This document shows, in pieces, positions 33,668 through 42,145 of a DNA stretch of 64,000 bases. The stretch lies in assembly GCA_052246295.1 (NCBI GenBank), contig JBQQCO010000017.1. The stretch is one strand, 5' to 3'. Both the position numbers and the translations under genes were made by a program. Numbering within the stretch: position 1 is the first letter of the stretch; the number at the start of each line of letters is the position of its first letter. The notes under the pieces were generated by a model that saw nothing but the letters and a program-made list of their open reading frames with translations, was not told where the DNA came from and did no database searches. The DNA comes from Piscibacillus sp052246295 (GTDB lineage Bacteria; Bacillota; Bacilli; Bacillales; Alkalibacillaceae).

Positions 33668-33792
33668 AATTAACCGTCAACAGGTAAAACGCTTTCTTTT
33701 AGTTAAAAAAATATTATTTTTAACAACATTTTGTTTATTTGATAGATGTAAGCATTAACAGACTATAACTAAAAAGCCTATTAAAACGCTAG

Positions 33793-33806
33793 TGTAAGCG
33801 ATTTCT
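33793..33806 (+). promoter_or_regulatory. cre-like CcpA box between tctC and ggt
   Basis: TGTAAGCGATTTCT matches the cre pattern TGNAARCGNWWNCA except for the last base. A second, weaker AAAACGCTTTCTTT box lies at 33686-33699. The 370-nt gap otherwise holds only AT-rich promoter-like sequence. Confidence 0.5.
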
Positions 33807-33954
33807 TTCATAAAATGAATTGTGTCGGCATAATGTTTACAAAATGTAATTTAAGCGCGATTAATTTTATTTTTTTGTAAATAATCTGATGATTTTTATT
33901 TCTTTGTGTGATAGTATGTTCTACAATTACAAAACAAAAGAAGGGGAGATGACG

Positions 33955-35568
33955 ATGGTTCAATATGATCCAATGTATTACCCGTACGCATCTAGGCGTA
34001 ATGCTGTCTATGGAAAAAACGGGATGGTTGCGACATCTCAACCGTTAGCAGCAGAAGCGGGAATTGAAATTTTGAAAAAAGGCGGAAACGCGATTGATGC
34101 AGCGATTGCAACGGCAGCGGCTTTAACAGTCGTAGAGCCAACGTCAAATGGAATCGGGTCTGATTCGTTTGCGTTAGTTTGGGTGGACGGTAAGGTTCAT
34201 GGATTAAACGCGAGTGGCTATGCGCCAAAAGGAATTTCAATTGAGAAGTTAAAGGATGCAGGTTATGAGGAAATGCCGACTTTCGGTAAAGTGCCTGTCA
34301 CTGTGCCAGGAACGCCTAAAGGTTGGGCGGAGTTGTCGGAGCGATTCGGTAAGTTGCCGTTTGAAGAGCTGTTTGACCCGGCGATTCGTTATGCGGAGGA
34401 GGGTTTTCCGCTTACGCCGACGTTAGGTTTCCATTGGAAGAGTGCTTATAACAAGTTTAAGAAGATTTTTAAAGACGATATCTATGACGAATGGTTCAAG
34501 GTGTTTGCGCCTGATGGCCGTGCGCCAGAAACTGGTGAGTTGTGGAAGTCACCGGGCCATGCGAGAACATTGCGTGAGATTGCTGAGACTAAAGCTGAGT
34601 CGTTTTATAGTGGACAATTAGCTGATGAGATTGATGCTCATTTTAAGAAACACGAAGGATTTTTAACAAAAGAAGATTTGGCGAGCTATCAACCTAGTTG
34701 GGTCGATCCGATTAAGGTCAATTACCGCGGCTACGATGTGTGGGAGATTCCTCCAAATGGGCAAGGGATTATTGCACTGATGGCGTTGAACATTCTGAAA
34801 GGTTACGATTTTAACGAAAAAGAGAGTGTCGACACATATCATAAACAAATTGAAGCGATGAAATTGTCGTTTACAGACGGGCTAGAGTATATCACTCAGC
34901 AGGATCACATGGATGTTGGTGTGGAGGAGCTGTTGTCGGATCAGTATGCGGATGTGCGCCGTCAGCTGATTGGCGATGAAGCACTTGACCCGACACCAGG
35001 CGAACCACAGCGCGGCGGGACGGTTTATCTGTCTGCAGCTGATGGGGAAGGCAATATGATTTCGTATATTCAAAGTAACTACATGGGCTTCGGTTCTGGG
35101 GTTGTCGTGCCAGATACGGGAATTGCGATGCAGAACCGTGGGCATACGTTCTCGTTGGACCCTGAACACGTGAATTCACTTAAGCCAGGCAAGCAAACGT
35201 ATCACACGATAATTCCTGGATTTTTAACAAAAGATGGTGAAGCAGTCGGGCCATTTGGTGTGATGGGTGGGTTTATGCAGCCACAAGGCCACGCACAAGT
35301 TGTGATGAACATGGTTGATTTCGGATTGAACCCTCAGGCCGCGTTGGATGCTCCACGCTGGCAGTGGATGAAGGATAAGACCGTGAAAGTGGACCCGCTA
35401 TTCCCAGAGCATCTCGCTCAAGCGTTACAGCGTCGCGGACATCATGTGGAGCGCAGCCTTTATCACCATGAGTTCGGCCGCGGACAGATTATCGTGCGCG
35501 ATCCAGAGACCGGAGTGTTGTGCGGTGGAACCGAACCGAGAACAGATGGCCACGTGGCGGTTTGGTAA
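33955..35568 (+). CDS. ggt: Gamma-glutamyltransferase family protein (YwrD-like)
   Basis: The 537-residue Ntn-hydrolase precursor lacks a signal peptide, like Bacillus YwrD. Motifs are GMVATSQPLAAEAGIEIL, KKGGNAIDAAIATAAAL and VVEPTSNGIGSDSFALV. The autoprocessing site is RGGTVYLSAADGEGNMIS, with the Thr as N-terminal nucleophile of the small subunit. FGSGVVVPDTGIAMQNRG follows. The ATG at 33955 has AGGGGAG 6 nt upstream. The product would cleave gamma-glutamyl bonds inside the cell. It lies beside an Lrp regulator and chromate-type transporters as in B. subtilis ywrABCD, and near an oligopeptide transporter, suggesting use of gamma-glutamyl peptides. Confidence 0.93.
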   Translation: MVQYDPMYYPYASRRNAVYGKNGMVATSQPLAAEAGIEILKKGGNAIDAAIATAAALTVVEPTSNGIGSDSFALVWVDGKVHGLNASGYAPKGISIEKLKDAGYEEMPTFGKVPVTVPGTPKGWAELSERFGKLPFEELFDPAIRYAEEGFPLTPTLGFHWKSAYNKFKKIFKDDIYDEWFKVFAPDGRAPETGELWKSPGHARTLREIAETKAESFYSGQLADEIDAHFKKHEGFLTKEDLASYQPSWVDPIKVNYRGYDVWEIPPNGQGIIALMALNILKGYDFNEKESVDTYHKQIEAMKLSFTDGLEYITQQDHMDVGVEELLSDQYADVRRQLIGDEALDPTPGEPQRGGTVYLSAADGEGNMISYIQSNYMGFGSGVVVPDTGIAMQNRGHTFSLDPEHVNSLKPGKQTYHTIIPGFLTKDGEAVGPFGVMGGFMQPQGHAQVVMNMVDFGLNPQAALDAPRWQWMKDKTVKVDPLFPEHLAQALQRRGHHVERSLYHHEFGRGQIIVRDPETGVLCGGTEPRTDGHVAVW

Positions 35569-35571
35569 AGT

Positions 35572-35790
35572 TAGATAAATTAACAATAAGGGTAGATAAA
35601 ATAGCGTTTTTTACTGCGTCGACAAAATTCGCGGTAGATATTTTCGGATATAGGGTAGATAAAATGGTTTTAGGGGTCGATAAATTAACATTTAGGGTCG
35701 ATAAAAAAGCGATTTTTACCGAGTCGACAAATTTCGTGGTCGATATTTCTCTAAATGGGGTCGATAAATTTGAAACTGGGGTCGATAAAT
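35572..35790 (+). repeat. 21-nt tandem repeat array A (two 105-bp blocks)
   Basis: The array starts 3 nt after the ggt stop. The unit core is GT[AC]GATAAA. Exactly two copies of a 105-bp (5 x 21) block can be laid out: 35572-35676 with TAGATAAATTAAC, then 35677-35781 with TCGATAAATTAAC. In both blocks the second and third units are split 26+16 nt at TCGACAAA. A partial unit follows. The open frame of about 106 codons across it is a by-product of the period being a multiple of three. Confidence 0.85.
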
Positions 35791-35847
35791 CTTGTTTTGA
35801 ATCAGTAAGTCCCCCATTAAAGCTGGCACAAAGACCTTAAAAATAAA

Positions 35848-35874
35848 AAAGCTTCCTCGTCATGAGGAAGCTTT
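35848..35874. terminator. Bidirectional terminator between array A and the Lrp gene
   Basis: AAAGCTTCCTC pairs perfectly with GAGGAAGCTTT around GTCAT, with A-rich and T-containing flanks. Confidence 0.85.
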
Positions 35875-35876
35875 CC

Positions 35877-36326
35877 CTATAGTTTCAACCCAGTCCGGCT
35901 CTTGAAGCGGCGAAGCAGGATGTGACTCTCGACTCGCGTGATACCATCTAGTGCATACAGTTCTTCGTTAATAAACTTCTCTAGTTCGTTGAAGTCTTCA
36001 ACGAGAACGTGGGTATGTAAGGTGCTTGGGCCTGTCATTTGGTAACAGCTTGCGACCTTTGGATTTTCAGCTAGTCGTTCAGCCACGTGTACGAGGTGGG
36101 TTGGGTCGCAGTCAACGTTGAAGAACGCTGACACGCCTTTACCGACTTTTTCTGAATTAATGACGACGCTGAATTTCTCGATGATGCCAGCTTCTTGCAT
36201 TTGGTTAATACGATCGCGGACAGCGACTCGCGATAGATCGAGTTCTTTAGCTAAATCGACGTAAGACATTCGGCCTTCGTCGCTTAAGATATTCAGGATT
36301 TTAATATCTGTCTCTGTAAGTTTCAT
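35877..36326 (-). CDS. Lrp/AsnC-family regulator (YwrC-like)
   Basis: The 149-residue regulator has an N-terminal winged helix (LTETDIKILNILSDEGRMSY, then VDLAKELDLSRVAVRDRINQ) and a C-terminal RAM ligand domain (CYQMTGPSTLHTHVLVED). In B. subtilis an Lrp member, YwrC, lies in the same cluster with the chromate-type transporters. Here it is convergent with ggt and divergent from the transporters, so it probably controls the latter. AGTGG lies upstream of the ATG. Confidence 0.9.
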   Translation of the reverse strand: MKLTETDIKILNILSDEGRMSYVDLAKELDLSRVAVRDRINQMQEAGIIEKFSVVINSEKVGKGVSAFFNVDCDPTHLVHVAERLAENPKVASCYQMTGPSTLHTHVLVEDFNELEKFINEELYALDGITRVESHILLRRFKSRTGLKL

Positions 36327-36446
36327 GTGTTTTCACCACTTTTAATAGATTAATATATTTCACATTATAAGAGAAAAAGTGGATTGTGTCACACTTGATT
36401 TTTGAAAAATTTGAAAGTTATTACATCCGAGAGTGAGGTGAGCCCT

Positions 36447-36998
36447 ATGGATTTCACATTGCAGAAAAATATTTTTATCAGTTTTTTCCGTTCTAGCATG
36501 CTAGGTTTCGGGGGTGGTCCATCAACAATACCGTTAGTGCACAAAGAGGTCGTTGACACGTACAAGTGGATGAACGATGAAGAGTTCGCTGACGTCTTAG
36601 CAATTGGTAACACGTTGCCAGGCCCGATTATGACGAAAATGGCGGGCTATATTGGCTATAAAGTTGGCGGTACGTTTGGGATGCTTAATGCGCTTGCGGC
36701 TGCAGTCCTTCCAACCGTTCTCATTATGATTACCCTCATTGGTGTGCTCATTGCCTACCGTGACACCGCGGTGGTGCAGGGAATGACTCAAGCGATTGCG
36801 CCAGTTGTTGGGGTGATGCTATTTGTGCTAGCTTACTCGTTTATTACGAAGTCAAAAGAAGCACTCGGCTGGACCCTAGCTATCATTTTAAGTGTGGTCA
36901 GTTTAATCGCATATGTTTGGCTGAACATGCATCCCGCAATTTTAATTGGTGCTTTAATTTTATATGCACTTTTCAGTAAACCAAAACAAACATCATGA
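36447..36998 (+). CDS. Chromate transporter family, half-size subunit 1
   Basis: The 183-residue CHR-family protein has about 6 spans and the repeat motif FRSSMLGFGGGPSTIPLVH, then LAIGNTLPGPIMTKMAGYIG (which contains the conserved PGP). GAGGTGA lies 5 nt before the ATG at 36447; the frame upstream is open but lacks a start of that quality. It is encoded 14 nt before a homologous half, and the two would form a heterodimer like YwrB/YwrA. Chromate export is known for the family; the natural anion is uncertain. Confidence 0.9.
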   Translation: MDFTLQKNIFISFFRSSMLGFGGGPSTIPLVHKEVVDTYKWMNDEEFADVLAIGNTLPGPIMTKMAGYIGYKVGGTFGMLNALAAAVLPTVLIMITLIGVLIAYRDTAVVQGMTQAIAPVVGVMLFVLAYSFITKSKEALGWTLAIILSVVSLIAYVWLNMHPAILIGALILYALFSKPKQTS

Positions 36999-37011
36999 GA
37001 GGAGGAACATT

Positions 37012-37545
37012 ATGATTGATCTGTGGTATTTGTTTTTAGCTTTTCTCATACCTGGAATTGTTGGGTATGGTGGTGGCCCAGCATCAATTCCGTTAATTGA
37101 GCATGAAGTGGTGAAGAATTATGGGTTCTTGACGACGACTGAGTTCGGTGAAGTATTAGCTCTTGGGAATGCACTTCCAGGTCCAATTGCGACGAAAATG
37201 GCAGGGTACATAGGCTATAACGTGGCTGGCGTACCGGGGGCGATTGTCGCATTAGTCGCAACCATCGTGCCATCACTTATCGCGATGATCTTGCTATTGG
37301 GCTTGATTATGAAATTTAAAGATTCGCCTAAAGTGAAGAAAATGACGTCGCTCATTCGTCCAACGATTGCAATACTATTATTTGTCTTAGCCTTTCAGTT
37401 TGTTGATACATCCTATCAATCGGCAGGTATTTGGCAGACAGTCATTCTCGTTGTAGCTAGTTATCTTTTACTTGAAAAAGTTAAACTGCATCCTGCATTC
37501 GTCATTATGGGGGCCTTAACATATGGGGCCATTTTCTTAAGTTAA
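37012..37545 (+). CDS. Chromate transporter family, half-size subunit 2
   Basis: The 177-residue protein is homologous to the preceding one: IPGIVGYGGGPASIPLIEHE, LALGNALPGPIATKMAGYIG and similar spans. AGGAGG lies 6 nt before the ATG. The pair arrangement (antiparallel halves) is standard for short-chain CHR proteins. It ends the two-gene unit; no clear terminator follows, only an AT-rich gap with an operator-like dyad and a promoter for the peptide transporter genes. Confidence 0.9.
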   Translation: MIDLWYLFLAFLIPGIVGYGGGPASIPLIEHEVVKNYGFLTTTEFGEVLALGNALPGPIATKMAGYIGYNVAGVPGAIVALVATIVPSLIAMILLLGLIMKFKDSPKVKKMTSLIRPTIAILLFVLAFQFVDTSYQSAGIWQTVILVVASYLLLEKVKLHPAFVIMGALTYGAIFLS

Positions 37546-37588
37546 TATATCACATTTTGTTATTAAAAATTTTCATAATTAACCAAAA

Positions 37589-37606
37589 AGTGAATATTTA
37601 TTCACT
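37589..37606 (+). promoter_or_regulatory. Dyad operator upstream of the peptide transporter operon
   Basis: AGTGAATATTTATTCACT has 8-bp arms around a central TT. It lies 28 nt upstream of the probable -35 box, in a position fitting a regulator-binding site. Confidence 0.5.
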
Positions 37607-37633
37607 AAAAATAATAAAAAAGTAATTTTTCCA

Positions 37634-37661
37634 TTGATTTTTGTTTATTTTTGTTTATAAT
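37634..37661 (+). promoter_or_regulatory. Sigma-A-type promoter of the peptide transporter operon
   Basis: TTGATT (37634-37639) and TATAAT (37656-37661) are separated by 16 nt and lie about 60 nt before the first permease gene. Confidence 0.6.
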
Positions 37662-37721
37662 ATTCTTTAAAATCTTTTTTGTCTGACTATTAGATTAAAT
37701 CAGTAAAGGGGGTAAGAGATT

Positions 37722-38663
37722 GTGTTAAATTTAATCGTTTCGAGGTTTGTGCAAATGTTCTTCTTGCTTATAGGGATCTCATTTATCGTCTTTATGAGCA
37801 TGCATTTCGCCCCTGGTGATCCTGCTCGAATCATTGGTGGACCGACAGCTTCAGCATCGGATATCGAAAGTATTCGTACGAACCTCGGGTTAGATCGACC
37901 CGTATTGGTTCAATACTGGGACTACTTAGTTGGCGTTCTACAAGGTGACTTAGGTTATTCCTATCAATCTAACGAATCGGTGAACGCTGCTATTGCAACC
38001 AGGTTCCCTAACACTCTTAATCTAGCGATTGCGAGTATGATTGTCGCCGTCATCATTGGCGTGGTCGCAGGGATTATTTCAGCGTTAAAGCAAAACTCTT
38101 GGTTGGATGTTTTTACAACAACTGGAGCCTTAGCTGGAATCTCCATCCCGAACTTCTGGTTAGGGACGATTTTAATCTTAATTTTTGCGGTTAACCTTCA
38201 ATGGTTTCCGGCTGGTGGATTAAGCGCACCGTTCTGGACAGCACAAGGAATGAAAGAGTTAGCCCTACCAGCCATCACACTTGGGACAGGGTCAGCAGCT
38301 CTAATCGCCAGAATGACAAGGTCTTCAATGCTCGAAGTCATACGTTCTGATTACGTTAGAACGGCCAGGGCTAAAGGTGTTAAAGAGAAAATCGTCGTGT
38401 TCGTCCATTGTATGAGAAACGCCATGATTCCAGTGATCACCGTCATCGGGATGAATTTTGGTTTCTTATTAGGCGGCACGATCATTACGGAACAAGTTTT
38501 CGCAATTAATGGGGTTGGTCGTTTAATGATTGATGCGATTGCGAATCGTGACTTTCCGATGGTGCAAGGATCAGTCTTACTTGTTGCAAGCTTATTCGTT
38601 GTCGTGAATTTAATTGTTGATATTGTGTATGCCTTCATCGATCCAAGAATCAGTTATGACTAA
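37722..38663 (+). CDS. Oligopeptide/dipeptide ABC transporter permease (DppB/OppB type)
   Basis: The 313-residue, six-span permease begins MLNLIVSRFVQMFFLLIGIS, has FAPGDPARIIGGPTAS and LGLDRPVLVQYWDYL, and ends with the EAA-type loop YVRTARAKGVKEKIVVF. The GTG start has AGGGGG upstream. It is first in a permease-permease-binding protein-ATPase-ATPase operon. Together with ggt and a DUF1028 hydrolase on either side the transporter could import gamma-glutamyl peptides or glutathione. Confidence 0.93.
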   Translation: MLNLIVSRFVQMFFLLIGISFIVFMSMHFAPGDPARIIGGPTASASDIESIRTNLGLDRPVLVQYWDYLVGVLQGDLGYSYQSNESVNAAIATRFPNTLNLAIASMIVAVIIGVVAGIISALKQNSWLDVFTTTGALAGISIPNFWLGTILILIFAVNLQWFPAGGLSAPFWTAQGMKELALPAITLGTGSAALIARMTRSSMLEVIRSDYVRTARAKGVKEKIVVFVHCMRNAMIPVITVIGMNFGFLLGGTIITEQVFAINGVGRLMIDAIANRDFPMVQGSVLLVASLFVVVNLIVDIVYAFIDPRISYD

Positions 38664-38678
38664 AAGGGGGGAGTTGAG

Positions 38679-39569
38679 ATGTCAACACAAACAGCAACTG
38701 CTGGAAGTATTAAAAACATAGAGAAAGATAGCGTCGTTAAGGATACGTTTAAACGAATGATGAAAAACAAATTGGCCGTCGTTGGAATGGTTATCATCAT
38801 CATTCAAATCATTCTTGCCGTCTTCGCACCTTTATTGACTGGCTACGCACCGGATGCTCAGAATTTAACTGCTCGGGAGTTGCCCGTTGGTTCAGAAGGG
38901 CACTGGCTAGGAACAGATAACTATGGGCGTGACATGTGGAGCCGAATTGTCTACGGAGCTCGAATCTCGATTCTCGTTGGACTTGGGTCAGTTGCATTAG
39001 GGCTCATTGGCGGTGTGATTTTAGGATTACTATCCGGCTATTATAAAAAATTAGACGCTGTGATCATGCGTTTTATGGATTTACTTTTCTCATTCCCAGG
39101 AATTTTACTAGCGATGTTAATCATTGCAATTCTTGGGACAAGCTTAGTAAACGTTGTGATTGCGATTAGTATTTGGTCGATTCCAAACTGCGCAAGAATT
39201 GTTCGCGGAAGTGTTTTATCAGCGAAGAAGGAAGAGTACATCTTAGCACAACGATCACTCGGTTCTAGTGACCGACGGATTATGTTTAAACATATTTTGC
39301 CGAATATAACGGCACCGATTATTGTATTTTCGACCATGCGTATGGCAACAGCGATTTTATCGACGTCGTCGTTAAGCTATTTAGGACTCGGTGCTCAACC
39401 GCCGACGCCTGAATGGGGCGCGATGATTGCAGCTGGTCAGGATTATATGTGGACATCACCTCATATGACAATTGTGCCAGGGATCGCGATTATGCTCGTT
39501 GTGTTCGCGTTTAACGTTGTCGGTGATGGATTAAGAGATGCATTAGATCCAAATATGGATTTGAATTAA
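38679..39569 (+). CDS. Oligopeptide/dipeptide ABC transporter permease (DppC/OppC type)
   Basis: The 296-residue permease has the N-terminal OppC domain (FKRMMKNKLAVVGMVIII), LLTGYAPDAQNL, GTDNYGRDMWSRIVYGAR and the EAA loop EYILAQRSLGSSDRRIMF. LSYLGLGAQPPTPEWGAMIA is also family-typical. AAAGGGGGGAG precedes the start, 15 nt after the DppB-type gene. It is the second transmembrane subunit. Confidence 0.93.
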   Translation: MSTQTATAGSIKNIEKDSVVKDTFKRMMKNKLAVVGMVIIIIQIILAVFAPLLTGYAPDAQNLTARELPVGSEGHWLGTDNYGRDMWSRIVYGARISILVGLGSVALGLIGGVILGLLSGYYKKLDAVIMRFMDLLFSFPGILLAMLIIAILGTSLVNVVIAISIWSIPNCARIVRGSVLSAKKEEYILAQRSLGSSDRRIMFKHILPNITAPIIVFSTMRMATAILSTSSLSYLGLGAQPPTPEWGAMIAAGQDYMWTSPHMTIVPGIAIMLVVFAFNVVGDGLRDALDPNMDLN

Positions 39570-39584
39570 AAAGGAGGACTTAAA

Positions 39585-41138
39585 GTGAAGAAATTTTTAC
39601 TAAGTATGGTCGCTATGGGAGTTCTAGTATTAGCGGCTTGTAGTGGAGGAAGCGAGAGTCAACCAGAAGGAAATAGTGGACAAGAAGGTGGAGATGGTGG
39701 TGATGTCGATCAAACTCTTACATACGCCACAACATCAGATGCACCAGGGTTATCTCCAATTGATACGAATGACAGTGTATCATCACATGTCATCGAGCAA
39801 GTCTATGAAACTCTTTTTGTAAGAAATGCGGAAACAGGAGAAATTGAACCGCGTTTAGCAGAGTCTTATGAAAACCCAGATGACAACACTTGGGTAATTA
39901 AGTTAAAAGAAGATATCGAATTCCAGGACGGGACACCTTTTAACGCTGAGGCAGTTAAGTATACGTTTGAAACATTTTTAGATCCAGACCGTGCGGCACC
40001 GCGTGCATCGCTTTTAGCACCAGTTGAAAGCATTGAAGTAGAAGATGAATATACGGTCGTCATTAAGACGGAAGAACCATACGGCGCGATGCTAGCGGCC
40101 TTATCACATTCGAATGCAGCAATCGTAAGTCCTGAAGCAGATCAGAATGGCAACATTAATGAAGATCCAGTTGGAACAGGTCCATTCCAGTTTGTTGAGT
40201 GGACGAAAGGCGACGAGATTGTGTTAGAAAAGAATCCAGACTACTGGAGAGGCGAAGCAGATCTAGAACAAGTGACATTCAAGGTTGTGCCATCTGTTTC
40301 AACAGCCATTTCTATGATGGAAACAGGTGAAGTTGACTTTATTGACGGTGTGACGTCTGAGCACACAGCTCGTTTAGAAGGTAATGATTCAATTGAACTA
40401 TTAACTAAAGAAGGAACACCTGTTTATTACCTCGGTTTTAACATGGAAAAAGAACCGATGAACAATCCTGAGTTTAGAAAAGCACTAGCACATGCGATTG
40501 ACCGTGATGCGTATGTTGACTCGTTAGATGGATTAGGTGTTCGCTCTAACAGTTTCGTCGGCCCACAAGTTTTTGGATATGATGAAGGTGCTGAGGATGC
40601 AGGCTATGATTATGACCCAGAGAAAGCTCAGGAAATCATTGAAGAGAATGGGTTTGGTGATCAAACATACCACATGTTAGTGGCGAACCGTGACATGTAC
40701 ATCAACATGGCTGAAATCGTACAAGCGCAATTAGGTGAAGTTGGGATTAACGTTGAGATGGAAATGATTGAGTGGGGCACATTCTTAGATATGACAGCTG
40801 AAGGTAATTTTGAACTAACCTTTATGGGTTGGTCGAATGTCACAGGTGATGGTAGTGAACTTCTTTACCCGAACCTACATTCAGACAACGTTGGAGCGTC
40901 TAATAGAATGAGATATTCAAACGAAGAATTCGATCAATTAGTGGATGCTTCACGTAATACGACTGACCAAGAAGAACGTCAACAGCTGATTGCTGAAGCT
41001 AACGAAGTTCTTTTACAAGACGCACCAGTCGTTCCAATGCACCATGGTGTGATTGCAGGTGCAGTAGTAGATTCTGTTAAAGGGCTAGAGCTTTCACCAA
41101 CAGGAAGCTGGGAACTATACCAAGTTACTAGAGAGTAG
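39585..41138 (+). CDS. ABC transporter substrate-binding lipoprotein (peptide family)
   Basis: The 517-residue family 5 solute-binding protein has a lipoprotein signal (LLSMVAMGVLVLAACSGG) and an acidic Gly/Glu linker. The family marks are DQTLTYATTSDAPGLSPIDT near the N-terminus, DGTPFNAEAVKYTFETFLDP, EDPVGTGPFQFVEW and FRKALAHAIDRDAYVDSLDG. The mature protein is strongly acidic. AAGGAGG lies before the ATG. It would capture peptides (or glutathione-like molecules) outside the cell. Confidence 0.93.
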   Translation: MKKFLLSMVAMGVLVLAACSGGSESQPEGNSGQEGGDGGDVDQTLTYATTSDAPGLSPIDTNDSVSSHVIEQVYETLFVRNAETGEIEPRLAESYENPDDNTWVIKLKEDIEFQDGTPFNAEAVKYTFETFLDPDRAAPRASLLAPVESIEVEDEYTVVIKTEEPYGAMLAALSHSNAAIVSPEADQNGNINEDPVGTGPFQFVEWTKGDEIVLEKNPDYWRGEADLEQVTFKVVPSVSTAISMMETGEVDFIDGVTSEHTARLEGNDSIELLTKEGTPVYYLGFNMEKEPMNNPEFRKALAHAIDRDAYVDSLDGLGVRSNSFVGPQVFGYDEGAEDAGYDYDPEKAQEIIEENGFGDQTYHMLVANRDMYINMAEIVQAQLGEVGINVEMEMIEWGTFLDMTAEGNFELTFMGWSNVTGDGSELLYPNLHSDNVGASNRMRYSNEEFDQLVDASRNTTDQEERQQLIAEANEVLLQDAPVVPMHHGVIAGAVVDSVKGLELSPTGSWELYQVTRE

Positions 41139-41146
41139 GGATGGTA

Positions 41147-42145
41147 ATGACAGAGCATATATTAGACGTCAACAATCTAGTTACTTCCTTTCGAACAGCT
41201 GATGGGGACCTCACAGCTGTTCGTGGGGTTTCTTTTTCCGTTGACCAAGGCGAAACGCTATGCATCGTTGGTGAATCTGGTTGTGGAAAAAGTATTACCT
41301 CGTTGTCCGTCATGCAATTGCTCCCTAAAAACGGTCAAATCGTCGATGGGTCAGTTCGTTTTTATGGTCGTGAATTGACAGGTTTAAAGGATGAAGAAAT
41401 GCGCCAAATTCGTGGAAATGAGATCTCAATGATTTTCCAAGAACCGATGACAGCGTTGAACCCTGTGTTTACAATCGGATTTCAAATCCGTGAGCCATTA
41501 AGAATTCATGAAGGACTATCGAAAAAGGAAGCGACCAAACGAGGGATTGAACTTTTAAACCAAGTAGGGATTCCGTCACCAGAGAAACGAATGAACCAAT
41601 TCCCTCACGAGTTAAGTGGCGGGATGAGACAACGTGTGATGATTGCAATCGCCTTAGCTTGTAACCCGAAATTGTTGATTGCCGATGAGCCAACGACCGC
41701 ACTAGATGTGACGATTCAATCGCAAATACTAGATTTAATCGATGATTTAAAGAAAAAGTTCAACATGGGCGTCGTCATGATCACCCACGATATGGGAGTG
41801 GTCGCAGAGGTAGCCGACCGCGTCATGGTGATGTATGCGGGTGAAAAAATTGAAGAAGCAGATGTTGAGACAATTTTTAATAACCCACAACATCCTTATA
41901 CGAAAGGGCTGCTAAAATCGGTCCCGAATGTTGATGATGCGGATCATAACTTAGAGCCTATTCCAGGATCACTACCTAGTTTGAAAGAAGAAATAGTCGG
42001 GTGCCGGTTCTATGATCGTTGCGAATTTGCGACGGAAAAATGCCGCAGTCAATCACCACCGAAATTCAATGTAGGAGACGGTCATGCCGTCAGATGCTGG
42101 TTACAGGAGGAATCACAAGATGAGCGAACAGCAAACTATACTTAA
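41147..42145 (+). CDS. Oligopeptide ABC transporter ATPase (DppD/OppD type)
   Basis: The 332-residue ATPase has Walker A GESGCGKSITS, signature LSGGMRQRVMIAIAL, Walker B LLIADEPTTALD and the switch His in VMITHDMGVVAE. The C-terminal oligopeptide-transporter domain carries cysteines (GCRFYDRCEFATEKC) typical of a [4Fe-4S] or zinc site. Start: the ATG at 41147 has TAGGG at a good distance; an ATG six bases earlier is too close. It ends inside the next gene (26-nt overlap). Confidence 0.93.
   Translation: MTEHILDVNNLVTSFRTADGDLTAVRGVSFSVDQGETLCIVGESGCGKSITSLSVMQLLPKNGQIVDGSVRFYGRELTGLKDEEMRQIRGNEISMIFQEPMTALNPVFTIGFQIREPLRIHEGLSKKEATKRGIELLNQVGIPSPEKRMNQFPHELSGGMRQRVMIAIALACNPKLLIADEPTTALDVTIQSQILDLIDDLKKKFNMGVVMITHDMGVVAEVADRVMVMYAGEKIEEADVETIFNNPQHPYTKGLLKSVPNVDDADHNLEPIPGSLPSLKEEIVGCRFYDRCEFATEKCRSQSPPKFNVGDGHAVRCWLQEESQDERTANYT

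Noticed and set aside
34882..35179. Two 95-codon minus-strand frames within ggt
   Set aside because: Antisense shadows of a conserved coding region.
35520..35840. 106-codon + strand frame over the ggt end and array A
   Set aside because: It overlaps the end of ggt out of frame and then follows the repeats; no start signal.
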